A stretch of DNA of 64,000 bases from Catellatospora vulcania (lineage in GTDB: Bacteria; Actinomycetota; Actinomycetes; Mycobacteriales; Micromonosporaceae). The notes beneath the pieces were generated by a model, which worked only from the letters and a program-made list of their open reading frames with translations, had not been told where the DNA came from and did not search any database. Of the stretch, positions 48,467-56,473 are shown piece by piece. The first letter of the stretch is position 1; the number at the start of each line of letters is the position of its first letter. The DNA is taken from contig NZ_ML769308.1 in assembly GCF_009720385.1 (NCBI RefSeq), forward strand, positions 154,256 to 218,255. Reading direction: 5' to 3'. Both the position numbers and the translations under genes were made by a program.

Positions 48467-49750
48467 TCAGCGCAGCGGCTCGACGGCGACGGCGGCGGTG
48501 AGCGCGGCTACCAGCACCGCGGTCGCGGGCAGCAGGCCGCGTCCGTCCGGCTCGGACAGGCTCGCGGTGGACTCCAGCCGGGCGAGGATCGCGCCTGGCA
48601 GCAGCGTCACACCGACCGTGGGCAGGCCGGTGACCTGGACTCCGGCGTACGATTCGGGCTGCGGCACCGCCCGCACCACCCCGCCCGGCCCGGTCCAGCG
48701 CACCAGCAGGTGGCTGCCCGCGGTGGCCGGCACGGGCCGCGCCGCGTCGGCCGGGTCGAGCGGCTCACCGAGCATGGCCTGCACATGCTGGCGCAGGCAG
48801 GGATTCAGCCCGTGCCGCTCCTGCAGCCGGCTCAGCAGCCACGAGGAACCCTGGATACGCGGGTTGATCTCCAGGAACGCCACGTCGCCGCCGGACACCG
48901 CGATGTCGGCGCCGAACAGGCCCCGGTGCCCCTGCCGAGCCAGCCACTGTCCGATGCGCTCGGTGTGCAGGTAGGCCTGCGCCAATGCGCCGGGGTCCAC
49001 CCGGGGCACGGCGAAGTCGCTGCCGCAGTAGCCGCCGAACGCGTAGCCGAGCTGGCCGATGCCACTGATCTGCAACGACGCGGGCAGCAGGCGGATGCCG
49101 TCGGCGTGCACCACCCCGGCCACGTTGATCGTCACGTCCCCGGCGTAGCGCGACAGCAGCCACCGGGTGACGTGCGGGTGCGCGTGTTTCGCGGCGGCCA
49201 GCTCGGCGGCGTCGCGTACCAGGTAGGTGCCCTGCCCGCCCGCGCCGTTCGGGGTCTGCGCGATGAACGGCGCGTCCAGCCGCCGGGCCACCGCGGTGAA
49301 GTCGAGCTCGTCGCGGTCGAGCGCCAGCGCCTCGGGCACCGGCACGCCCAGTCCCTGCAGCGCTGCGCGGATGTACACCTTGTCCTCGGCGAGCCGCTCC
49401 ACCACGTCGAGCGGCCCGGCGGCCAGCCGCACCCGGCCCGGCCAGGCCGCCGCCGCTGCCTCCCAGGCGGTGCTGGCGCGCGGCGGCACCAGCAGGATCG
49501 GCCGGTCGTCGGCCGGCGCCTCGGCCAGCACCTTGGGCACGAAGTCGGCCAGCCGGGCCACGTCGCCGAAACGCCAGCGGCGGCGTACGCCGTCGAGCCG
49601 CTCCAGCGACAGCGCCCGGGTGCCGGGCAGGTCGGCGTCGGCGTCGCCGGACAGCACGCAGACACACGAGGGGTGCTCGGTCAGCGGCGCCATCATGCCC
49701 GGGTACGCGCTCGCGGTCACCAGGCGGTAGTCGTGCAGGTCCCATGCCAT
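48467..49750 (-). CDS. ATP-grasp domain carboxylate-amine ligase-like protein
   Basis: A 427-residue protein with an ATP-grasp core. LAEDKVYIRAALQGLGVPVPEA leads into the first ATP-binding lobe, FIAQTPNGAGGQGTYLV is the Gly-rich loop, and GADIAVSGGDVAFLEINPRIQGSS holds the magnesium-binding Glu and Asn. Such enzymes join a carboxylate to an amine or thiol through an acyl phosphate. The C-terminal 100 residues are a hydrophobic beta domain. No ribosome site or -10 box is clear before the ATG, so the start is provisional. Substrates unknown. Confidence 0.82.
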   Translation of the reverse strand: MAWDLHDYRLVTASAYPGMMAPLTEHPSCVCVLSGDADADLPGTRALSLERLDGVRRRWRFGDVARLADFVPKVLAEAPADDRPILLVPPRASTAWEAAAAAWPGRVRLAAGPLDVVERLAEDKVYIRAALQGLGVPVPEALALDRDELDFTAVARRLDAPFIAQTPNGAGGQGTYLVRDAAELAAAKHAHPHVTRWLLSRYAGDVTINVAGVVHADGIRLLPASLQISGIGQLGYAFGGYCGSDFAVPRVDPGALAQAYLHTERIGQWLARQGHRGLFGADIAVSGGDVAFLEINPRIQGSSWLLSRLQERHGLNPCLRQHVQAMLGEPLDPADAARPVPATAGSHLLVRWTGPGGVVRAVPQPESYAGVQVTGLPTVGVTLLPGAILARLESTASLSEPDGRGLLPATAVLVAALTAAVAVEPLR

Positions 49751-49849
49751 GGCGGCAACTGTGGCCGATCGCGGGCGGCCGCGCGGCGCGTTGCAGACGT
49801 ACTTCCGGCGAACGCCGCGGGAACTCTTCGACACGCCCCGGGTGCGCCG

Positions 49850-50818
49850 CTAGGTCATCCGACTTGCCGGGCAGGTGTGCGTATCTTGACCGCCCATTCG
49901 CCCATGTGCCGGGCAAGCCGGATGATCATCGGGGGTGCCTGTGCCCGCGGGCGCGCTGAGGGTGGGGGAGTACGCCAGCATGGCCACCCCGGCCGCGATG
50001 GCGACGCCCGCCAGGGTCAGCGTCCACAGTGCCACCAGGCCCGCCGGTGGGGCCTCGTCGAACAGCAGCGCGCCCCACAGCCAGCTCAGCACCGGGTCGG
50101 CGACGGTCATCGCGGTCAGCGCGGCGGGCAGCGAGCCGCTGCCGTACGCCTCCTGCGCCAGCACCGCCGCGACCAGCCCGGACAGGCCCAGCGCGTACAC
50201 CGGCCAGTCCAGCGCGGTCGTCAGCGGGCCGCGCGTGGCGAGCTGGTCGGCGACGACGACGGTGAGCACGGCGGTGGTGCTGAACCCGGTGCCCGCGGCG
50301 ACCCCGGTCAGCGCGGTGCGCGCGGTGCGCCCCGGGCGGCTGCGGGCGAGCGTGAGCAGCACCGCGATCAGGACGACCGCGGCCAGCAGCACGGCGGGCA
50401 GCGGCTCCCGGCGTACCGTCTGCGCCACCCCGCCGCGGGTCAGCACCAGCACGGCCAGACCCGCGCAGACCGCGGCGGTGCCCAGCCAGTCCCGGGCCCC
50501 GGGCGGGCGGCCGGTGCGGGCGTACGCCATCGGCAGCGCGAACATCAGCTGCACCGCCAGCAGCGCCTGCACGATGCCGATCGAGCCGGTGTGCAGCGCC
50601 GACGCGTGCGCGACGAACCCCAGCACGTTGCAGCCGAGCCCGGCCAGCCACACCGGGCTGCGCAGCAGCCTGGCCACGGTGCCCAGCACCGGCAGCCAGT
50701 GCCCGGCGGTGTCGCCCCGGGCCTGCGCGACGGCCCGGGTCACCCGGTGCTGCAGCGCGGCGGCCGCCGCGAACAGCGCCGCCGCGAGCAGACCCAGGAT
50801 GGTGCTGACGATGGTCAT
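49850..50818 (-). CDS. DMT-superfamily (EamA-like) transporter
   Basis: A 322-residue membrane protein with about nine or ten hydrophobic segments in two EamA-like halves (LGLLAAALFAAAAALQHRVTR at the start, AVLAQEAYGSGSLPAALTAMTVADPVLSWLWG in the second half). It probably exports small metabolites. The last 25 or so residues (from DDHPACPAHGRMGGQ onward) are polar, Cys/His-rich and encoded entirely by dispersed repeat C2; even the stop codon lies just past the repeat. The native C-terminus has therefore probably been replaced or extended by insertion of the element. Confidence 0.82.
   Translation of the reverse strand: MTIVSTILGLLAAALFAAAAALQHRVTRAVAQARGDTAGHWLPVLGTVARLLRSPVWLAGLGCNVLGFVAHASALHTGSIGIVQALLAVQLMFALPMAYARTGRPPGARDWLGTAAVCAGLAVLVLTRGGVAQTVRREPLPAVLLAAVVLIAVLLTLARSRPGRTARTALTGVAAGTGFSTTAVLTVVVADQLATRGPLTTALDWPVYALGLSGLVAAVLAQEAYGSGSLPAALTAMTVADPVLSWLWGALLFDEAPPAGLVALWTLTLAGVAIAAGVAMLAYSPTLSAPAGTGTPDDHPACPAHGRMGGQDTHTCPASRMT
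49854..49927. repeat. dispersed inverted repeat family C, copy C2
   Basis: Ends GTCATCCGACTTGCC and GGCAAGCCGGATGATC are imperfect inverted repeats, and the conserved block at 49859-49888 is the reverse complement of the C1 block with one mismatch. The middle parts of the copies differ in length by a few bases. It lies within the 3' end of the DMT transporter frame. Confidence 0.8.
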
Positions 50819-50861
50819 GGTTCCCCGTTCCACGCCGTCAGGACCGGACAGCGTGCGGGCA

Positions 50862-52073
50862 TCATGACCGGGCGGCGAGTACGGTGATCGACTCTTGCGC
50901 CGCCGGTCGGTGAACGGTCGGCGTCGGCGAGCGCAGCGGCAGGAAGACGAGCAGCCCGAGCGTGATCCAGACGTACGCGCTGCCACCCAGGAACCCGCCG
51001 GGGCCGGAGAAGTCGTACCACCACAACCACACCACGCTGCTGCACAGGATCACGTACGCGGCCCCGGCCGACCACAGCAGCCTGCGGCGGCGCGCCGGAT
51101 CCGGCTCGCGCAGCCCCGCCCCGACCGCAAGGACCAGCGCGGGCACCACCCAGACCAGATGGTGCACCCAGGTGACCGGGCTGACCAGGCACGCAGCCAG
51201 GCCGGTCAGGGCGAACCCGCCCCACATGTCGCCCGCACGGGCGGCCCGGCGCACCCGCCAGGCCCACAGCGCCAGCACGCAACCGACCGTGAACAGCCAG
51301 AACACCGGGTGAGACGCGTCCGGGTCGAGCCGGGCGATCACCCCGCGCAGCGACTGGTTCGAGATGTAGGACAGGTCGCCGACCCGGCTGGTGTCGCCGA
51401 GCGTCTCGGTCCAGAACCGCCACGACGGACCCGGCGCGATCAGCGCCGCCAGCAGTGTCGCGGCTGTCGCGGTGCCGGTCGCGGCCATGGCGGCGCGCCG
51501 CCGCCCGGCCAGCAGCAGATACACGATGAAGATGGCCGGGGTGAGCTTGATCGCGGCGGCGAGCCCGATCCCGACGCCCGCCCAGCGGCCCCGGCCGCTC
51601 GTCAGCAGCCACGCGTCGGCGAGCACCAGCGCCACGAGCAGCAGGTTGACCTGCCCGAAGCTGACCGTGTCCCGGGCCGGTTGCAGCGCCGCCAGCAGGC
51701 ACCCGGCGATCCCGAAGGCGAACAGCCTCGGCCAGCCCTGTTCCCGGGCGATCGGGTCGACCAGCCAGTACAGCAGCAGCGCGCACGCGACGGCGGTCAG
51801 CACCACGTTCACCGCGATCACGGTGTGCCAGCCGAGCAGGCTCATCGGCAGCATCGCCACGGCCGCGAACGGCGGATACGTGAAGCCGTAGTGGGTGCCG
51901 GGCACCAGGTAGTCGTAGACGGTGCCGCCCTCGTGCACCCAGTCGTCGACGGTGCCGTAGTAGACCAGCACGTCGAACCAGCCGCGGTGCCCGGGGATGA
52001 GCGCGATGAACAGTCCCACCGCGGTGGCCAGGGCCAGCACGCAGAGCAGGCGGGCCCGGGGCGTCTTCACCAT
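50862..52073 (-). CDS. GT87-family polyprenyl-phosphate-mannose mannosyltransferase
   Basis: A 403-residue integral membrane glycosyltransferase with about ten helices. The first outer loop has the acidic motif FDVLVYYGTVDDWVHEG, the GT-C catalytic-type Asp region, and later YGFTYPPFAAVAMLPM and AAIKLTPAIFIVYLL are GT87 hallmarks. Relatives extend or branch mannan on lipomannan and related glycolipids using polyprenyl-phosphate mannose. Its ATG lies inside the end of the upstream MptB-like gene (7-nt overlap), so they form one unit. Confidence 0.88.
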   Translation of the reverse strand: MVKTPRARLLCVLALATAVGLFIALIPGHRGWFDVLVYYGTVDDWVHEGGTVYDYLVPGTHYGFTYPPFAAVAMLPMSLLGWHTVIAVNVVLTAVACALLLYWLVDPIAREQGWPRLFAFGIAGCLLAALQPARDTVSFGQVNLLLVALVLADAWLLTSGRGRWAGVGIGLAAAIKLTPAIFIVYLLLAGRRRAAMAATGTATAATLLAALIAPGPSWRFWTETLGDTSRVGDLSYISNQSLRGVIARLDPDASHPVFWLFTVGCVLALWAWRVRRAARAGDMWGGFALTGLAACLVSPVTWVHHLVWVVPALVLAVGAGLREPDPARRRRLLWSAGAAYVILCSSVVWLWWYDFSGPGGFLGGSAYVWITLGLLVFLPLRSPTPTVHRPAAQESITVLAARS

Positions 52074-53584
52074 GCGGCAGGTTCCGTTCCTCGGTAGGGA
52101 CGCACCGGTGCGGTGGGGATGTCACCGGTGAACAGGAAGAGGATCGGCACGGCCAGCAGCGCCCCGGCCAGCGCCGCGGCCAGCTCGTCCGCCGACGGGG
52201 TGAAACCGCTGGGGAACACGGTCACGGTCAGCGCCAGGCAGGCGAACGCGGTCCAGCGGCGTACCCGGCCGTTCGGCGGGGCGGCCGCCGCGATCGGTAC
52301 CAGACCCCAGAGCAGATACCAGGGCCGCAGGGCGGGGCCGAGCAGGGCGAGCGCGGTCAGGCTCAGGCCGAGGGCGTACACCAGGCCGAGGCGTCGACGG
52401 TGATGCCAGGCCAGCAACGTCGCAACGCCCGCGGCGACGAGCCCGAGCCAGCGCCACGCCGGAATCGCCGACGCCGCCAGGTCACTACCCGCCGCCTCCA
52501 GCAGGTTCCGGGTGATCCGGCCGACGGTGCTGCTCAACGACCAGTTGTGCGCCGAGATCGGCGTCGTCAGGGACCGCACCCACCCGTAGCCCGTGCCCGT
52601 CACGGCCGTCACCAGCGCGGTCGTCGCCGCCGACAGCCCGGCCGTCAGCGCGAGTGCTCGCAGTGTGGCCGTATGCCGCCGCAGGGCCGGGCGCAGCGAG
52701 CGCTGCCACAGCCAGACCACGACCACCAGGCCGAGGGCGGCCGGGGCCTTCACCAGGCAGGCGAGGGTGATCACGACGGTGGCCAGGGCGAACCGGTTCG
52801 CCGCGGCGGCGGTCAGCCCGGCGATGAGCAGACCCAGCATGACGGCGTCGTTGTGTGCGCCGCTGACCAGGTGCAGCAGTACGAGGGGGTTCAGCGCGCC
52901 CAGCCACAGCGCCGCGGCCGGGTCCACCCCGCAGGCCCGCGCCAGCCGGGGCAGGCACACGATGAGCAGCACTACCCCCGCCAGTGCCACCGCCCGCATG
53001 CCGAACACGCCCAGCGGCACGTCTGTCGACGCGAACCCGGACACCCCGGCGGCCAGCGACAGGAACGCCGGCCCGTACGGCGTCGGGGTGTGCTGCCAGA
53101 TCGCGGGCACCTCGGCGAGCAGCGGACCGCCCAGCGCCGACGGACCCGCCTCGTACACGTCGAGCCCCGACGTGACCATCGCGCCCTGGGCCAGGTAGCT
53201 GTACACGTCACGGCTGAACAGCGGCGGCATCGCCACCAGCGGCAGCGCCCACGCCGCGAGCAACAGCAGCAGCCCGCGGGGCGACGGCGGGTCGCCGCCG
53301 CGTACCGCCCGGCCCAGCCGCCACCAGGCGGTGACCAGCAGCGCGAGACCGAAATAAGCGCAGACCAGGCCGACGCTCTGATGCCGGCGGACCTCGCTCA
53401 GCCCCAGCGCGGGCGCGAGCGTGTCGCGCACCGGCAGCGCGCCCGCCGCGAGGCCGCCCCCGGCCAGCGCGATCGAGCCGGCGAGCCCGAGCACGAGGCA
53501 GCGGCGCGTCTCGACGGGCAACCGGAAGGCGGACAGCACCCAGGCAGAGTGCCAGCAGGCGGTGTACGGCAGACGACAGCGCAC
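52067..53584 (-). CDS. MptB-like polyprenol-phosphomannose-dependent alpha-1,6-mannosyltransferase
   Basis: A 505-residue GT-C enzyme with about 12 membrane segments. The first outer loop carries PPLFSRDVYSYLAQGAMVTSGLDVYEAGP, the conserved acidic region of MptA/MptB enzymes, and IWQHTPTPYGPAFLSLA and SGAHNDAVMLGLLI follow. In corynebacteria and mycobacteria MptB starts the alpha-1,6-mannan backbone of lipomannan. The GTG at 53584 has no obvious ribosome site, so the start may be a later GTG. Coupled to the GT87 gene. Confidence 0.88.
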   Translation of the reverse strand: MRCRLPYTACWHSAWVLSAFRLPVETRRCLVLGLAGSIALAGGGLAAGALPVRDTLAPALGLSEVRRHQSVGLVCAYFGLALLVTAWWRLGRAVRGGDPPSPRGLLLLLAAWALPLVAMPPLFSRDVYSYLAQGAMVTSGLDVYEAGPSALGGPLLAEVPAIWQHTPTPYGPAFLSLAAGVSGFASTDVPLGVFGMRAVALAGVVLLIVCLPRLARACGVDPAAALWLGALNPLVLLHLVSGAHNDAVMLGLLIAGLTAAAANRFALATVVITLACLVKAPAALGLVVVVWLWQRSLRPALRRHTATLRALALTAGLSAATTALVTAVTGTGYGWVRSLTTPISAHNWSLSSTVGRITRNLLEAAGSDLAASAIPAWRWLGLVAAGVATLLAWHHRRRLGLVYALGLSLTALALLGPALRPWYLLWGLVPIAAAAPPNGRVRRWTAFACLALTVTVFPSGFTPSADELAAALAGALLAVPILFLFTGDIPTAPVRPYRGTEPAAW

Positions 53585-53622
53585 CCAACCGGCGGTGGCC
53601 GCCGGTTAGCCGCTCGCGCCGG

Positions 53623-54321
53623 TCAGTCCTCGTCGATGGTGATGTCGAGAGCCACGGCCAGCGTGCGCGCCAGGCCGGCGAGGTCGTGCGCGCTGACCAC
53701 GGCGCCCTTGAGGCTCGTCACGCTGCCGATGCCGCCCAGCTCGCAGCGGGTGAACCGGGCGCCGGCGCAGTCGGCCTGCGCGAACTGCGCCCCGGACAGG
53801 TCGCAGCCGGTGAACGTGGCCCCGCGCAGGTCGGCATTGGTGAAGTCGGCCCGGGTCAGGTTGCAGTCGGTGAACGCCACGTCCTTGAACGAGGTGAACC
53901 GGAACGTCGCGAGATCCATCCGGCACTCCCGGAACGCCACGTCACGCAGCGTGCCGTCGACCCACTGCAGGCCGGTCAGCCTGGCCACCGACACCTCGAC
54001 CCGCAGCAGGCCGGACTTCGTCGCCTTCAGGTTCGCCCAGTCCGAGGTCTCCACCAGGCAGTCGGTGAACATGGCCCGGTCGAGCACGGTGCGGGCCAGG
54101 CCGGTGCGGGTGAACCGGCACTGCTCGAACTCCGCCGAGTCGGCGGCCTGGCCGGTCAGGTCGAGGTCGAGGAACGCGAGCCGCCGGAAGGTGGCCTCGT
54201 CCTCCAGGTCGTGGTCCGGCGACACCGCCGTGTCCATGGCCGCCGGAGGCTTCGGCCTCGCCGGCACCCGTGGGGCGCGGTTGGCATCCTTACTGATGGC
54301 TGCACGAGGTGGCACGGTCAT
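53623..54321 (-). CDS. pentapeptide-repeat protein
   Basis: A 232-residue protein. Residues 50-205 contain A-(D/N)-L-x-x-type repeats, clearest in CNLTRADFTNADLRGATFTG and CDLSGAQFAQADCAGARF, which fold as a right-handed quadrilateral beta helix. Some such proteins mimic DNA and protect gyrase, most have no known role. A cysteine ends many of the coils. The ATG at 54321 has no clear ribosome site; the frame also opens at 54339. Confidence 0.85.
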   Translation of the reverse strand: MTVPPRAAISKDANRAPRVPARPKPPAAMDTAVSPDHDLEDEATFRRLAFLDLDLTGQAADSAEFEQCRFTRTGLARTVLDRAMFTDCLVETSDWANLKATKSGLLRVEVSVARLTGLQWVDGTLRDVAFRECRMDLATFRFTSFKDVAFTDCNLTRADFTNADLRGATFTGCDLSGAQFAQADCAGARFTRCELGGIGSVTSLKGAVVSAHDLAGLARTLAVALDITIDED

Positions 54322-54388
54322 GACCCTAGCGCCGACCACCCGTGCGCTGCGGCGGCGGCGTCGCAGGTGCCGGGACGGGCCGCGGGCG

Positions 54389-55078
54389 TCAGGTATCCGG
54401 CCCCGACCGAATCACGCCCGCAGCTACCTGCGAGGAATGCCGCGCCGCCTTCGCGCGCAGGTTCTCCTCCTCCTCCGCCACGACGCCGTCGTCAGCGAAC
54501 TCCATCCACCCGCAGCCGTGCTCATCGCAGACCGCCACCAGGAAGCGACCGGCCGGCCCGTCACCCGCGTCCGCTTCGATGATCTCGACCAGGTGATCGG
54601 TTCGCGACCACGACGCCCGCTCGCGCGCGTTGCGCCGGGCCTGCTCACCGACCCAACCGGGCTTGCCACGGTGCTTCGGCGGCACGAGCCGGCGCGGCCG
54701 GTTGAACGCGTTCACCACCCATTGCAGCACCGTCAACGGCAGGGCGACCGCCAGCAGCACGGTCGCCACCGCGATGAACACGGCCATCAGCGCGACCGCC
54801 GCCGGCGGGTCGTCGGGCGAACTAGCGTCGTCGAAACCGAAGACTCCGTGTATGACCATTGCCGCGCCGCCCGCGGCGAAGCCGCCGTACCACGCGGTGA
54901 CCGCCAGCAGGCCGCTCAGGTAACTGCGCGGGAAGATCGAGAAGATGCGGATGTCCCTGATCGGCAGGCGGCGCTCACCGCGCCAGATCGACGGCAGGGC
55001 GCGCCACAGCGAGACCAGGTAGACAGGTAACCCCAGCGCGAGGAACACGCTGACGACGAAGATCAATACGTTCCGCAC
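54389..55078 (-). CDS. hypothetical membrane protein
   Basis: A 229-residue protein. Three membrane segments occupy residues 3-25, 53-80 and 93-120, followed by a cytoplasmic tail with basic patches (NRPRRLVPPKHRGKPGW) and a small Cys-containing part (VAVCDEHGCGWMEF). I do not recognise it. The GTG lies 7 nt after TATCCT (55086-55091, minus strand) and lacks a ribosome site, so the transcript is probably leaderless. Confidence 0.72.
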   Translation of the reverse strand: MRNVLIFVVSVFLALGLPVYLVSLWRALPSIWRGERRLPIRDIRIFSIFPRSYLSGLLAVTAWYGGFAAGGAAMVIHGVFGFDDASSPDDPPAAVALMAVFIAVATVLLAVALPLTVLQWVVNAFNRPRRLVPPKHRGKPGWVGEQARRNARERASWSRTDHLVEIIEADAGDGPAGRFLVAVCDEHGCGWMEFADDGVVAEEEENLRAKAARHSSQVAAGVIRSGPDT

Positions 55079-55135
55079 AGGCGGCAGGATAGGCCGTCAC
55101 CGCCATCGCCGGTGCCGCCGGACGGGCGGCCGGTA

Positions 55136-55326
55136 TCAGCGCAGCAGGTCGAGTTCGCCGCCCCAGGCGTCGAGGACGTCGCCGTGGCCGCGTTCGCGGG
55201 CGAGCTTCTCCAGGTCGGGGAAGAGCCCGGCCGGGTCGTCGGGAACGAAGGTCCCCGGCCAGGGGAGCCGACGACGACGCCTCGGTCCCGCGGTAGCGCC
55301 ATCACGCGGGCGATGGTGGCGAAGTG
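55136..55326 (-). pseudogene. frameshifted gene remnant (C-terminal fragment)
   Basis: Two protein-like segments lie in different minus-strand frames. The upstream part reads DSVHFATIARVMALPRDRGV and the downstream part TFVPDDPAGLFPDLEKLARE..., then RGHGDVLDAWGGELDLLR and a stop at 55136-55138. Neither has a start codon in a sensible place, and the join needs a shift near 55260. Composition looks coding. This is best read as the degraded 3' end of a lost gene next to the glycosyltransferase cluster; I cannot name the family. Confidence 0.5.
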
Positions 55327-55333
55327 GACGGAG

Positions 55334-56473
55334 TCAGCCCGCGCGGGTGACGGCAGCGGGGCCGAGAGACGTGTGGACGTCGAGGAAGCCGCGTACGGCG
55401 GCGTCCCAGCCGAAGTGTTCGGCGCGGGTGCGGGCGGCGGCGCGGCGGCGGCGCTCGTCGCGGTCGAGCAGTCGCAGGACCCCGTCGGCGAGGTCGTCGC
55501 CCGCGACCGCGACGCCCGCGTCGCCGACCACGGCGGGCAGCGCGCTGGACGCGCTGACCACGGCCGGGGTGCCGCAGGCCAGCGCCTCCAGCGCGGCCAG
55601 GCCGAACGTCTCCATCGGGCCGGGCGCGAGCACCAGGTCCGCGCCGGCCAGCAGCGCCGCCAGTTCCTGCCGGTCGCTGACCCAGCCGGTGAACGCCACG
55701 GGCAGCCCCGCCGCAGCGGCCTGCAACCTGGCCCGCAGCGGCCCGTCGCCCGCGATCACGAGCCGGGCGGCCACCCCGCGGTCGAGCAGCGTGCGCAGCG
55801 TGGTCAGGGCACGTTCGGGCCGCTTCTCCGGCGACAGGCGTACGCAGCAGACCAGCAGCAGTTCCCCGCCGGGCGCGTGCTCGGCCCGGACCAGCGGGTC
55901 GCGGCGGTCGGGGTGGAACAGGTCGAGGTCGACGCCGAGCGGCACCTGTGTCACGTTGTGCGCCCCGACGCCGGTGAACTCGCCGGCGGCCCAGGCGGTC
56001 GTGCAGACGATCCGGTCGTACGCGGCCGCGCTGGCGCGGTTGAGTCCGGCGGCGATACGGGAGCGCACACCGGCGGGCAGCTTCACGACGCCGAGCAGCC
56101 CGTCGACGCTCTCATGGGACACCATCACCGACGGGACGCCCTGGCGGCGGGCCCAGGCGCCGGTCCAGCGCAGCGTGGTGCGGTCGGAGACCTCGATCCG
56201 GTCCGGGGCCAGCTCTTCCAGCAGTTCGGCGAGCGGCCTGCGGCGTACCAGCATCCGATAATTGCCGCCCAGACCAGGCGCGATCGGGCCGGGCAGGGTG
56301 ATCACCCGGCCCTGCTCGGTCAGCTGGTCGGTGTGTCCGGGGCCGGGGACGACCAGCACCGGCTCGTGACCGGCCGCGGCGTACCCCCGGCCCAGCTCGC
56401 GCAGCGCGGTGCGCAGGCCGCCGGAGCTGGGCGTGACGAAGTTGGCCAGCCGGACGATGCGCAGCCCGGTCAC
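55334..56473 (-). CDS. GT4-type glycosyltransferase
   Basis: A 379-residue GT-B enzyme. The acceptor domain starts LRIVRLANFVTPSSGGLRTAL; the donor domain has CVRLSPEKRPERALTTLRTL and the E-x7-E motif in GPMETFGLAALEALACGTPAV. These features fit retaining GT4 enzymes using nucleotide sugars such as GDP-mannose. The GTG overlaps the stop of the upstream glycosyltransferase by 4 nt (GTGA), so both act in one pathway, probably mannolipid assembly. Confidence 0.9.
   Translation of the reverse strand: MTGLRIVRLANFVTPSSGGLRTALRELGRGYAAAGHEPVLVVPGPGHTDQLTEQGRVITLPGPIAPGLGGNYRMLVRRRPLAELLEELAPDRIEVSDRTTLRWTGAWARRQGVPSVMVSHESVDGLLGVVKLPAGVRSRIAAGLNRASAAAYDRIVCTTAWAAGEFTGVGAHNVTQVPLGVDLDLFHPDRRDPLVRAEHAPGGELLLVCCVRLSPEKRPERALTTLRTLLDRGVAARLVIAGDGPLRARLQAAAAGLPVAFTGWVSDRQELAALLAGADLVLAPGPMETFGLAALEALACGTPAVVSASSALPAVVGDAGVAVAGDDLADGVLRLLDRDERRRRAAARTRAEHFGWDAAVRGFLDVHTSLGPAAVTRAG

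Noticed and set aside
52400-55030. 876-codon plus-strand frame
   Set aside because: Antisense to the MptB-like, pentapeptide and membrane-protein genes, which show family motifs on the minus strand.
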